DNA of 64,000 bases from Antarcticimicrobium luteum (GTDB taxonomy: Bacteria > Pseudomonadota > Alphaproteobacteria > Rhodobacterales > Rhodobacteraceae): NCBI RefSeq assembly GCF_004358185.1, contig NZ_SMUV01000064.1, positions 1-64,000 of the forward strand, written 5' to 3'. The notes below the pieces were generated by a model, which had not been told where the DNA came from, did not search any database, and saw only the letters and a program-made list of their open reading frames with translations. Shown here piece after piece: positions 45,537 to 53,831 of the stretch. Position 1 is the first letter of the stretch, and each line of letters starts with the position of its first letter. The position numbers and the translations under genes are program-made.

Positions 45537-46217
45537 ATGCGCCGCTTTCTGTTCCTGCTGATCTTCGGCCTTGCCGGGATGGCGATCCTGCTGTCGCTGG
45601 GCACCTGGCAGGTGCGGCGGCTGGCGTGGAAACAGGCTGTGCTGGCCGAGATCGAGGCACGCATCGGCGCCGATCCGGTGGCGCTGCCCGCCGATCCCGA
45701 TCCGGAGCGCGACCGCTATCTGCCCGTCGGCGTCAGCGGAACCATGGGCGCGACGGAACTGCATGTGCTGGTCTCTACCCGCGATTTCGGCGCCGGCTAC
45801 CGCATCATCGCGCCCTTTACGACCGAGGCCGGCCGCCGCATCCTGATCGACCGCGGCTTTGTCCCGACCGAGGACAAGGGGGCCGCGCGCGGCACCGGCG
45901 CGATGGAGGTGACCGGCAACCTGCACTGGCCCGACGAGATCGACGGTTTCACCCCCGAGCCGGAGCGTGACGAGAATATCTGGTTCGCCCGCGACGTGCC
46001 CGCGCTGGCCGCCACCCTCGACACCGAACCGCTGCTGCTGATCGCGCGGTCGCGGACCGACCCGGGCGTCACGCCGCTGCCGGTGACGACCACCGGCATT
46101 CCCAACGATCACCTGCAATATGCGGTGACATGGTTCGGCCTGGCCCTGGTCTGGGCCCTGATGACAATCTACTTCCTGTGGCGCACCCGCGCCCGACCCC
46201 GGAGCGACGAGCGATGA
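45537..46217 (+). CDS. SURF1-family cytochrome oxidase assembly protein
   Basis: 226 residues with TM helices at both ends (about 3-22 and 195-215) and a periplasmic central domain. LGTWQVRRLAWKQ near 20-32 and GIPNDHLQYAVTWFGLA near 185-201 are the SURF1 signatures. SURF1 helps heme a insertion into subunit I. It starts 19 bases after the terminator tail and overlaps the thrC start. Confidence 0.93.
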   Translation: MRRFLFLLIFGLAGMAILLSLGTWQVRRLAWKQAVLAEIEARIGADPVALPADPDPERDRYLPVGVSGTMGATELHVLVSTRDFGAGYRIIAPFTTEAGRRILIDRGFVPTEDKGAARGTGAMEVTGNLHWPDEIDGFTPEPERDENIWFARDVPALAATLDTEPLLLIARSRTDPGVTPLPVTTTGIPNDHLQYAVTWFGLALVWALMTIYFLWRTRARPRSDER

Positions 46218-47602
46218 AATACATCTCTACCCGCGGCCAGGCGCCCGCGCTGACCTTCGAAGAGGCGATGCTGACCGGGCTGGCGCGTGACGGCGGGCTC
46301 TATGTGCCCGAAACCATCCCGCAGATGAGCGCAACGGACATCGCCGCGCTGGCCGGCCTCAGCTATGAGGAAACCGCCTTTCGCGTGATGCGCCCCTTCA
46401 TCGGCGACAGCTTCACCGATGACGAATTCCGCGACATCATCGCCCGCGCCTATGCCGGCTTCGGTCATGCCGCCCGCGCGCCGCTGGTCCAGCTGGCGCC
46501 GGGGCATTTCCTGCTGGAGCTGTTCCACGGCCCGACGCTGGCGTTCAAGGATTTCGCCATGCAGCTGATCGGCCAGCTCTTCGAGGTGGCGCTGAAGCGG
46601 CGCGGCGAGCGGGTGACCATCGTCGGCGCCACATCGGGCGATACCGGGTCGGCGGCGATCGAGGCGTTCCGGGGACTGGATGCGGTCGACGTTTTCATCC
46701 TGTTCCCGCATGGCCGCGTGTCCGAGGTGCAGCGCCGTCAGATGACCACGCCGGCGGACGCCAACGTGCATGCGCTGGCCCTTGACGGCGATTTCGACGA
46801 TTGTCAGGCTCGCCTCAAGGACATGTTCAACGACTTCGCGTTCCGCGACGGCGTGAGGCTGGCCGGTGTCAACTCGATCAACTTCGCCCGTGTGCTGGCG
46901 CAGGTGGTCTATTACTTCTCCTCCGCCGTGTCGCTGGGCGCGCCCGGGCGCAAGGTCAGCTTCACCGTGCCCACCGGCAATTTCGGCGACATTTTCGCAG
47001 GCTACATCGCCAAGAGGATGGGCCTGCCGATCGACCGGCTGGTGGTGGCCACCAACCAGAACGACATCCTGCACCGGTGCCTGACCGGGCAGGGGTATTT
47101 CAAGGGCGAGACGATTCCGTCGATCAGCCCCTCGATGGACATTCAGGTCAGCTCCAATTTTGAACGCGCGCTGTTCTATGCCTACGGTCAGGACGGAAAC
47201 GCCGTGGCGCAGCTGATGGACGAGTTGTCGACCGGCGGCTTCAATGTCAGTCAGGGCGCGATGGAGGCCCTGCGCGAAAGCTTCTCCTCGGGGCGCGCCT
47301 CGGAAGAGGAGACCCTTGCAACCATCGCAGCAACGCTTAAGTCCAGCGGGGAGTTGCTTTGCCCCCATTCCGCCGTAGGCGTGAAGGTGGCCGAGGAAAC
47401 CCGCGACACATCGGTGCCGATGATCACGCTGGCCACCGCCCATCCGGCCAAGTTCCCTGATGCGGTGGAGAAGGCAAGCGGCCTGCGGCCCCCTCTTCCC
47501 CCGCGCATGGCGGATCTGTATGACAGGCCGGAACGAGTGTGCCGGATCGACAACGATCTCGTCGCCATCGAAACCCATATCAAGGGACAAATTACCGCGT
47601 GA
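46214..47602 (+). CDS. thrC: Threonine synthase
   Basis: 462 residues. The PLP lysine stands in LAFKDFAMQL near 112, with VGATSGDTGSAAIEAF, VPTGNFGDIFAGYIAKRMG and SNFERALFY following in family order. It forms threonine from O-phosphohomoserine. The ATG at 46214 overlaps the SURF1 stop, and the MKYISTRG start is typical. Its stop overlaps the next gene's GTG. The SURF1-thrC-M16 order is common in roseobacters. Confidence 0.96.
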   Translation: MKYISTRGQAPALTFEEAMLTGLARDGGLYVPETIPQMSATDIAALAGLSYEETAFRVMRPFIGDSFTDDEFRDIIARAYAGFGHAARAPLVQLAPGHFLLELFHGPTLAFKDFAMQLIGQLFEVALKRRGERVTIVGATSGDTGSAAIEAFRGLDAVDVFILFPHGRVSEVQRRQMTTPADANVHALALDGDFDDCQARLKDMFNDFAFRDGVRLAGVNSINFARVLAQVVYYFSSAVSLGAPGRKVSFTVPTGNFGDIFAGYIAKRMGLPIDRLVVATNQNDILHRCLTGQGYFKGETIPSISPSMDIQVSSNFERALFYAYGQDGNAVAQLMDELSTGGFNVSQGAMEALRESFSSGRASEEETLATIAATLKSSGELLCPHSAVGVKVAEETRDTSVPMITLATAHPAKFPDAVEKASGLRPPLPPRMADLYDRPERVCRIDNDLVAIETHIKGQITA

Positions 47603-48861
47603 CTTTGCAGCAAGCTCAACTGGCCAACGGATTTCGAATCGTCACAGAACGCATGCCTGGCCTGCAATCGGCCGCCATCGGCATCTGGGTCAGCGCCGGC
47701 GGACGGCATGAACGGGCCGAACAGAACGGCATCGCGCATTTCCTGGAGCATATGGCCTTCAAGGGCACCCAGACCCGCAGCGCGCTGCAGATCGCCGAGG
47801 CGATCGAGGATGTCGGCGGCTATATCAATGCCTATACCAGCCGCGAGGTTACCGCCTATTACGCCCGGGTGCTCGAGGCCGACGTGCCGCTGGCGATGGA
47901 CGTGATCGCCGACATCCTGCTGAACCCGGTGTTCGACCCCCGCGAAATCGAGGTCGAGCGCGGTGTCATCCTGCAGGAGATCGGCCAGGCCAACGACACC
48001 CCCGATGATGTGATCTTCGACTGGTTGCAGGAAGCGAGCTATCGCGACCAGCCGCTGGGCCGCACCATCCTCGGCCCCAGCGAGCGGGTCAGCGCGTTTT
48101 CCCGTGCGGATCTGTCCACCTTTGTGGGCGAGCATTACCGCCCCGGCCAGATGATCCTGTCGGCCGCCGGCGCGGTCGATCACGACGCGCTGGTGCGCCT
48201 GGCCGAGCGGCTGTTCGGCCATCTCGAGCCGGGCCCGTCCAGCACCGCCGAGCCGGGCCGGTTCACCGGCGGCGAATTCCGCAAGGCGAAGAAACTTGAA
48301 CAGGCCCATTTCGCCCTGGCGTTGGAAAGTCCGGGCTACCGCGACGACGCGATCTATACCGCGCAGATCTATGCCTCGGTGCTGGGCGGCGGCATGTCCT
48401 CGCGCCTGTTCCAGGAGATCCGCGAAAAGCGGGGTCTTTGTTATACGATCTTCGCCCAGGCCGGCGCCTATGCCGATACCGGCACCACCACCATCTATGC
48501 CGGCACCTCCGCCGGTCAGGTGGCCGAGCTTGCCGGCATCACCATCGACGAGATGAAGCGCGCCGTCACCGACATGACCGAGGAAGAGGTCGCCCGCGCC
48601 CGCGCCCAGATGAAGGCCGGCATGCTGATGGGGCTGGAAAGCCCCTCGAACCGCGCCGAACGTCTGGCCCGGCTGGTGCAGATCTGGGAAACGGTGCCCC
48701 CCCTGGAGGATACCGTCGCCCGTATCGACGCCGTCGGCATGCAGGATCTGCGCAGTTTCGCCGAGCAGATGGCCGCCACCGCGCCTGCGGCCATGGCCCT
48801 TTACGGTCCGGTCAAATCCGCCCCCAGCCTTGCCCAATTGCAGGAGCGGCGCGCCGCCTGA
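47599..48861 (+). CDS. M16 family zinc peptidase (mitochondrial processing peptidase-like)
   Basis: 420 residues. The inverted zinc motif HFLEHMAFKG has H47, E50 and H51. The distal Glu region EIEVERGVILQEI follows near 118-130. A second M16 half at about 220-420 is present (GMSSRLFQEIREKRGLCYTIFA). This is the single-subunit bacterial form related to beta-MPP. Its target is unknown. The start is GTG at 47599, overlapping the thrC stop (GTGA). Confidence 0.93.
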   Translation: MTLQQAQLANGFRIVTERMPGLQSAAIGIWVSAGGRHERAEQNGIAHFLEHMAFKGTQTRSALQIAEAIEDVGGYINAYTSREVTAYYARVLEADVPLAMDVIADILLNPVFDPREIEVERGVILQEIGQANDTPDDVIFDWLQEASYRDQPLGRTILGPSERVSAFSRADLSTFVGEHYRPGQMILSAAGAVDHDALVRLAERLFGHLEPGPSSTAEPGRFTGGEFRKAKKLEQAHFALALESPGYRDDAIYTAQIYASVLGGGMSSRLFQEIREKRGLCYTIFAQAGAYADTGTTTIYAGTSAGQVAELAGITIDEMKRAVTDMTEEEVARARAQMKAGMLMGLESPSNRAERLARLVQIWETVPPLEDTVARIDAVGMQDLRSFAEQMAATAPAAMALYGPVKSAPSLAQLQERRAA

Positions 48862-48882
48862 CGCGCCCCGGGAACAGCGACG

Positions 48883-49467
48883 ATGCTTCTGGCCAAACGC
48901 AAGCTGAGGATCGAGACCGAGCGTCTCACGCTGCGTCCGCCGGTGCATGCGGATTTTCGCCCTTGGAGCGCGCTGCGACAGCAAAGCCGCGATTATCTCA
49001 TCCCGTGGGAGCCCTCTTGGGCCGCCGACCACCTCTCGCGCAAGGCCTTCACCAACCGGGTCTACTGGGCGCAGCGGTCGGTCGCCAATGGCTCGGCGCT
49101 GCCGCTGTTCCTGTTCCGCCGCGCCGACGAGGTGCTGCTGGGGGCGATCACGCTGGACAACATCCGCCGCGGCCCGGCGCAGTCGGGCGTGCTGGGATAC
49201 TGGACCGGCGAACCCTTTGCCCGCCAGGGCTACATGCGCGAGGCGATCGCCGCGGTGGTCCACCACGCCTTTACCCGGCTCGACCTGTCCCGCATCGAGG
49301 CCGCCTGCCTGCCGGAAAACGCCGCCTCGCGCGGGCTGCTGGAAAGCGCCGGATTCAAATACGAGGGTGTCGCGCAGAGCTATCTGCAAATCGATGGGCG
49401 CTGGCGCACCCATGTGCTCTATGCCTCGCTGCGCAGCGACCGCCGCGGCAAGACCGACGCGGGGTAA
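48883..49467 (+). CDS. GNAT acetyltransferase, RimJ-like
   Basis: 194 residues. IETERLTLRPPVHADF near 9-24 and GYWTGEPFARQGYMREAI near 104-121 are RimJ/RimL family markers; the latter includes the acetyl-CoA loop. LSRIEAACLPENAASRGLLESAGF is the GNAT motif B region. It probably acetylates an N-terminal amine, perhaps of a ribosomal protein, but the substrate is unproved. It starts 21 bp after the M16 gene and ends before a hairpin. Confidence 0.88.
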   Translation: MLLAKRKLRIETERLTLRPPVHADFRPWSALRQQSRDYLIPWEPSWAADHLSRKAFTNRVYWAQRSVANGSALPLFLFRRADEVLLGAITLDNIRRGPAQSGVLGYWTGEPFARQGYMREAIAAVVHHAFTRLDLSRIEAACLPENAASRGLLESAGFKYEGVAQSYLQIDGRWRTHVLYASLRSDRRGKTDAG

Positions 49468-49479
49468 GCGCTGTCTCGG

Positions 49480-49500
49480 AAACGCTCCGGTGGAGCGTTT
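49480..49500 (+). terminator. Hairpin after the GNAT gene
   Basis: AAACGCTCC-GGT-GGAGCGTTT is a perfect nine-base stem with a three-base loop, 13 bases after the stop. It has almost no T-run beyond the stem, so it may terminate weakly or protect the 3' end. Confidence 0.5.
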
Positions 49501-49504
49501 CAGG

Positions 49505-49523
49505 CGCGAACGGGCGGAGCCCC
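49505..49523. repeat. 19-bp intergenic repeat, copy 2
   Basis: CGCGAACGGGCGGAGCCCC, identical to 17351-17369. Its GGAGC can pair with GCTCC of the hairpin just before it. Both copies are intergenic. Confidence 0.5.
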
Positions 49524-49693
49524 CAGGGCGCCCGACGTCTGTTCCCCCTTGCCCCCTCTCTCGCGGTGCCCGCTCCCTGATCCGCTCCCCCGGCAGAGCG
49601 GACGGAGAGCGGCGGATAGACCGCGTTTGCTGGACCTTCCCGACCCACGCGCTACCATCCCCAGCAACAACGCATTCCGAAAGGGAGGGGCCG

Positions 49694-50512
49694 GTGGCAC
49701 GGGTCTTCATCTCGTTGCTTTTCGTCTGTCTGGCCGGGGCGGCCTGGGCGCAGGACCGCCGCCCGAGCCATTGCATCGCCATCGCCGATGCCGCGCCGGG
49801 AATTGCCTATCTGTCCAAGGCGTCCTGGCGCGATCCGCTGCCCGAGCATTCGGTGCGCCTGCATTACATCGCCCATGCCAGTTTCCTGATCCAGACGCCG
49901 GGCGGGCTGAACGCGGTCACCGACTACACCGGTTTTCTCGGCACCGCCGGCCTGGTCCCCGACGTGGTGACGATGAACCACGCCCATGACACCCATTGGA
50001 CCGCCACCCCCGATCCGGCGATCCCCCATGTGCTCAAGGGCTGGGGCAACTACGGTGAGGGGATCGAACATCACCTCGATCTGGGCGAGATGCTGGTGCG
50101 CAACGTCTCGACCGATATCCGCTCTGCCTTCACCGGGGCCGAGGCGCGCGGCAACTCGATCTTCGTGTTCGAGGCGGCCGGGCTCTGCATCGGACATCTG
50201 GGCCATCTGCATCACATCCCGACCGACGAACAGTTCGCCGCCCTCGGACGGCTCGACGTGGTGATGGCGCCGGTCGACGGCGGCCTGACGCTGCCGCTGC
50301 CCGAGATGGTGCGGGTGATCGAGCGGCTGCGCTCCTCGGTGGTGATCCCGATGCACTGGTTCAGCGGCTACAGCCTGAACCGCTTTCTTGAGGATATCGC
50401 CGGCAGCTTCGCGGTGGAGCGGCCGGGGACCTCCTCGCTCACCCTGTCGCTGCGCGATCTGCCGTCCCGCCCCACCGTCGTCGTGCTGAAGCCGCGCTAT
50501 CTGATCGACTGA
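49694..50512 (+). CDS. Exported metallo-beta-lactamase-fold hydrolase
   Basis: 272 residues. A signal peptide is cleaved near GAAWAQ at about 18. RLHYIAHASFLIQTPGG near 50-66 starts the fold. MNHAHDTHW near 95 supplies H-x-H-D-x-H-like metal ligands, CIGHLGHLHH and PMHWF the others. This resembles UlaG-like family members rather than class B lactamases. Substrate unknown. The GTG start at 49694 has GGGAGGGG just before it. Confidence 0.8.
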   Translation: MARVFISLLFVCLAGAAWAQDRRPSHCIAIADAAPGIAYLSKASWRDPLPEHSVRLHYIAHASFLIQTPGGLNAVTDYTGFLGTAGLVPDVVTMNHAHDTHWTATPDPAIPHVLKGWGNYGEGIEHHLDLGEMLVRNVSTDIRSAFTGAEARGNSIFVFEAAGLCIGHLGHLHHIPTDEQFAALGRLDVVMAPVDGGLTLPLPEMVRVIERLRSSVVIPMHWFSGYSLNRFLEDIAGSFAVERPGTSSLTLSLRDLPSRPTVVVLKPRYLID

Positions 50513-50553
50513 TCGCGCTTGCGCAAGGGCCGGCGTTTGGGCAGGACTAGGCC

Positions 50554-51969
50554 ATGACACTGAACCCCGCCGATGACACCTTCGCAGCCCGGCTGCGCCA
50601 GACGCTGCCCGAGGCGGTGTTCCGCCCCGCCGAGCCCCGCTATCTCGAAGAGCCGCGCGGCCGCTGGTCGGGGCAATGCGGCCTGCTCGCCCTGCCGCGC
50701 AATGTCGATGAGGTCGCGGCGCTGGTGCGCGCGGCGGCCGAGGTCCGGGTGCCGGTGTTGCCCTATGGCGGCGGCACCGGGTTGGTCGGCGGCCAGATCA
50801 TGTCTGACGGCCCCGCGCCGCTCATCGTTTCGCTGGAGCGGGTGGCGGCGATCCGGGGCGTCTATCCGACCGAGAACGTGCTGATCGCCGAGGCCGGCGC
50901 GATTCTGGCCGAGGTGCAGGCGGCGGCGGCGGAGGCCGGGCGCCTGTTTCCCCTGTCGCTGGCCGCCGAGGGCACCGCGCGGATCGGGGGGAACCTCTCG
51001 ACCAACGCCGGCGGCACCGGCGTGCTGCGCTACGGCAATGCGCGCGATCTGTGCCTGGGGCTCGAGGCGGTACTGCCCGACGGGCGTATCTGGCACGGGC
51101 TGTCGCGGCTGAGAAAGGACAACACAGGTTATGACCTGCGCGATCTGCTGATCGGGGCCGAGGGGACGCTGGGCATCATCACCGCCGCCACGCTCAAGCT
51201 GTTTTCGCGCCCGGCGGGCGAGGGCACCGCGCTTTTCGTGGTGCCGGACCCGCAGGCGGCGATCGACCTGTTGTCGCTGGCGCGCGACCGGCTGGGCGAG
51301 GGGGTCAGCGCCTTCGAACTGATCGCAGGGCAGGGGCTGCGCTTTCTCGCCGATGAGCTGCCGGACATCCGCCAGCCCTTCGCCACCCCGCCCGACTGGT
51401 GCGTGCTGATCGAGCTGGGCCTTTCCCGCGGGCTCGACCCTGAGGAGGCGCTGGCCGGGTTGTTCGAAGCGGCGCTGGAGCGCGACCTCACCTCGGGCGG
51501 GCTCATCGCACAGTCCGAAGGGCAACGCGCGGCATTCTGGGCGGTGCGCGAACAGATCCCGGCGGCCAACCGCCGCATCGGCGCGGTCTCCAGCCATGAC
51601 ATCTCGGTGCCGATCAGCCGCATTCCCGAATTCATCGCCGAGGGCGACAGGATCGTCGCCGGTCTGGGCGATTTCCGCGTCAACTGTTTCGGCCACCTGG
51701 GCGACGGCAACCTGCACTATAACGTCTTTCCCGCGCCCGGCCGCAGCAAAGCGGATCATGTCAACCAGCGCGACGCGGTCAAATACGCGGTGCATGATCT
51801 GGTGCATTCCATGGGCGGCTCGGTCAGTGCCGAACATGGCATCGGACGGCTCAAGGTCGAGGATCTGGAACGCTACGGCGACCCGGTGAAACTCGACGCC
51901 ATGCGCGCGATCAAGGCCGCGCTCGATCCTCTGGGCATCATGAACCCCGGCGCGGTTCTCCGGGCCTGA
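50554..51969 (+). CDS. FAD-linked oxidase, D-2-hydroxyglutarate/D-lactate dehydrogenase type
   Basis: 471 residues. The FAD-binding PCMH domain has VLPYGGGTGLVGGQIM near 67-82 and IGGNLSTNAGGTGVLRYGNARDL near 145-167. The C-terminal oxidase domain has CFGHLGDGNLHYNVFP near 383 with metal or substrate His, and SAEHGIGRLK. The pattern is of the GlcD/D2HGDH group that oxidises D-2-hydroxyacids. The exact substrate is open. It converges with the XRE-cupin gene, four bases between stops. Confidence 0.88.
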   Translation: MTLNPADDTFAARLRQTLPEAVFRPAEPRYLEEPRGRWSGQCGLLALPRNVDEVAALVRAAAEVRVPVLPYGGGTGLVGGQIMSDGPAPLIVSLERVAAIRGVYPTENVLIAEAGAILAEVQAAAAEAGRLFPLSLAAEGTARIGGNLSTNAGGTGVLRYGNARDLCLGLEAVLPDGRIWHGLSRLRKDNTGYDLRDLLIGAEGTLGIITAATLKLFSRPAGEGTALFVVPDPQAAIDLLSLARDRLGEGVSAFELIAGQGLRFLADELPDIRQPFATPPDWCVLIELGLSRGLDPEEALAGLFEAALERDLTSGGLIAQSEGQRAAFWAVREQIPAANRRIGAVSSHDISVPISRIPEFIAEGDRIVAGLGDFRVNCFGHLGDGNLHYNVFPAPGRSKADHVNQRDAVKYAVHDLVHSMGGSVSAEHGIGRLKVEDLERYGDPVKLDAMRAIKAALDPLGIMNPGAVLRA

Positions 51970-51973
51970 CCGC

Positions 51974-52567
51974 TCAGGTCCCCGCCCCGGGCACGCAGAC
52001 CACCAGAATCCGCGCGTCCTGGTCGCTGTCGGAGGCATAGAGGTGCCCCACCGCGCTGTCGAAATAGAGGCTGTCGCCGGCCTCCAGATGCACCGGCTCG
52101 CGCCCCTCGGCAAAGACCGTCACCGCGCCCTCCAGCACCACCAGGAATTCCTGTCCCGGATGGCGCACGAAATCCTCGAAATCCATGAACTCGCGCGCCT
52201 TGAGCGAGCCCATCATCGGCGTCATCGCCTTGTTCCACAGATCCGGGAACAGCATTTCGTAGACGTAGTTCGGGGTTTCCTGCCGCTTGAAATCGCCCTT
52301 GCGCGCCACAGCGAAACTGCCCGGCTCGAAACTCTGCCCCTCGGCGTTGAAAAAGGCGGCAAGGTCCACCTCCAGCCCGCGCGCCAGCTGCGACAGCCGG
52401 TCATAGGTCAGCGAGATCACCCCGCGCTCGGCCTTGGAAATCGTAGAGATCGCCAGCCCCGAACGGTCCGCGACCTCGGCCAGGGTCCATCCCCGGTCGC
52501 GGCGTAATTGGCGCAGGCGGCGGCCAAAATCGGCGCGCGGATTCGGGGCGTGTTTCACGTCTGTCAT
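51974..52567 (-). CDS. XRE-family regulator with C-terminal cupin domain
   Basis: 197 residues. A helix-turn-helix at about 16-68 (WTLAEVADRSGLAISTISKAERG) is followed by a cupin at about 120-190 (HPGQEFLVVLEGAVTVFAEG, LEAGDSLYFDSAVGHLY). Such regulators bind a small metabolite in the cupin and repress or activate a neighbouring catabolic operon, as PuuR does for putrescine. It is divergent from the amino-acid dehydrogenase/TRAP operon, with two palindromes between. The ATG at 52567 was preferred to a further start at 52603. Confidence 0.88.
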   Translation of the reverse strand: MTDVKHAPNPRADFGRRLRQLRRDRGWTLAEVADRSGLAISTISKAERGVISLTYDRLSQLARGLEVDLAAFFNAEGQSFEPGSFAVARKGDFKRQETPNYVYEMLFPDLWNKAMTPMMGSLKAREFMDFEDFVRHPGQEFLVVLEGAVTVFAEGREPVHLEAGDSLYFDSAVGHLYASDSDQDARILVVCVPGAGT

Positions 52568-52607
52568 AATGGTCAGTCTAGACGCAAATCCCTGTGACGC
52601 CAAGAAA

Positions 52608-52645
52608 TTTTCCGATAGGAAAAAATCTGTTTTCCAATTGGAAAA
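52608..52645. promoter_or_regulatory. Twin operators TTTTCC-N4-GGAAAA
   Basis: Site 1 TTTTCC-GATA-GGAAAA (52608-52623) and site 2 TTTTCC-AATT-GGAAAA (52630-52645) are perfect inverted repeats. Their centres are 22 bp apart, about two helical turns, so dimers would bind one face. A half site TTTTCC occurs at 52659-52664. They lie 40 bp from the regulator start and 50 bp from the operon start. Binding by the XRE-cupin protein is inferred. Confidence 0.65.
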
Positions 52646-52694
52646 TCGATGTTACGCTTTTTCCGACAACTCGACGGCAACAGGGACAGGGTGT

Positions 52695-53831
52695 ATGGCG
52701 CAGGGTGGCGGGACGGCCGATTTTATCGTGATCGGAGCGGGCATGGCCGGCGCCTCGGTGGCTGCCGAACTGGCGCGTACGGGCCGCGTGGTGCTGCTCG
52801 AACGTGAACCCCAGCCCGGCTATCACACCACCGGGCGCTCCGCCGCGCTGTTCACCGTGGCCTATGGCCCGCCGGTGATCCGGGCGCTGTCGCGCGCCAG
52901 CCATGCCTTTTATCGCGGCGAGGGGCCCGGTAACCCGCCGCCCGGCCTGATCCGCCCGCGCGGCGCGCTCTTCGTCGGGCGCTCCGATCAGGCCGCCGAC
53001 CTCGACGCGTTGCACGGCGAACTGGGCGAGGCGGTCATGCCCCTGTCCGGCGCCGAGGCCCGCGATCTGGTGCCGCTGCTTCGCCCCGGCTATGCCGCTG
53101 CGGCGCTGCTCGACGGCTCCGCTGCGGATATTGAGGTGCACGGATTGCACCAGCATTACCTGAAATCCTTCCGCGCCCGCGACGGCGCGCTGCATCTGAA
53201 AGCCGAGGTTCTGGGCATCGCGCGCGAGGGCCGCGATTGGGCCGTGGAGACCCCGGCAGGTACCCTGCGCGCGCCCGTCGTGATAAATGCCGCCGGGGCC
53301 TGGGCCGATGTGGTGGCCGAAATGGCGGGTCTGCGCCCATTGGGCCTGCGCCCGCTGCGCCGAACCGCGCTGCTGGTCGCGCCGCCCGCCGGCGTGGTGC
53401 CGGACGCCTGGCCGATGGTGGTAGACGTGGCCGAGGATTTCTATCTCAAGCCTGACGCCGGCAAGCTGCTGCTGTCGCCTGCCGACGAAACCCCCTCGCC
53501 CCCCTGCGACGCCCAGCCCGAAGAACTCGACGTGGCGATCTGTGTCGACCGGATCGAGACCGCCTTCGACCTTCAGGTGCGCAGCATCGAACACAAATGG
53601 GCCGGTCTGCGCAGCTTTCTGCCCGATGGCGGCCCCGCGGTCGGCTACGACCCCGCGGCGGCCGGTTTTTTCTGGCTGGCGGGGCAGGGCGGGTACGGTA
53701 TCCAGACCGCCCCGGCGATGGCCCGCGCCGCCGCCGCGCTGGCGCTGGGCGAGCCGCTGCCCGGGGACATCGAGGCCGAGGGGGTCACGCCGGACCTGCT
53801 CTCTCCCGCCCGGACGGAGCTGGCGGCATGA
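52695..53831 (+). CDS. FAD-dependent D-amino-acid dehydrogenase, DauA-like
   Basis: 378 residues of the DAO fold. The FAD motif GAGMAG is at 14-19 with the ribose-binding Glu36 in LLEREPQPGYHTTGRSAAL. EDFYLKPDAG, LRPLRRTALLVAPP and HKWAGLRSF carry the Tyr and two Arg that hold the amino-acid carboxylate in D-arginine dehydrogenase. From memory of that enzyme, active-site His48 is Leu52 here and guanidinium-binding Glu87 seems absent, so the substrate is unlikely to be D-arginine. First gene of the operon; the ATG follows AGGG and its stop overlaps dctM. Confidence 0.82.
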   Translation: MAQGGGTADFIVIGAGMAGASVAAELARTGRVVLLEREPQPGYHTTGRSAALFTVAYGPPVIRALSRASHAFYRGEGPGNPPPGLIRPRGALFVGRSDQAADLDALHGELGEAVMPLSGAEARDLVPLLRPGYAAAALLDGSAADIEVHGLHQHYLKSFRARDGALHLKAEVLGIAREGRDWAVETPAGTLRAPVVINAAGAWADVVAEMAGLRPLGLRPLRRTALLVAPPAGVVPDAWPMVVDVAEDFYLKPDAGKLLLSPADETPSPPCDAQPEELDVAICVDRIETAFDLQVRSIEHKWAGLRSFLPDGGPAVGYDPAAAGFFWLAGQGGYGIQTAPAMARAAAALALGEPLPGDIEAEGVTPDLLSPARTELAA

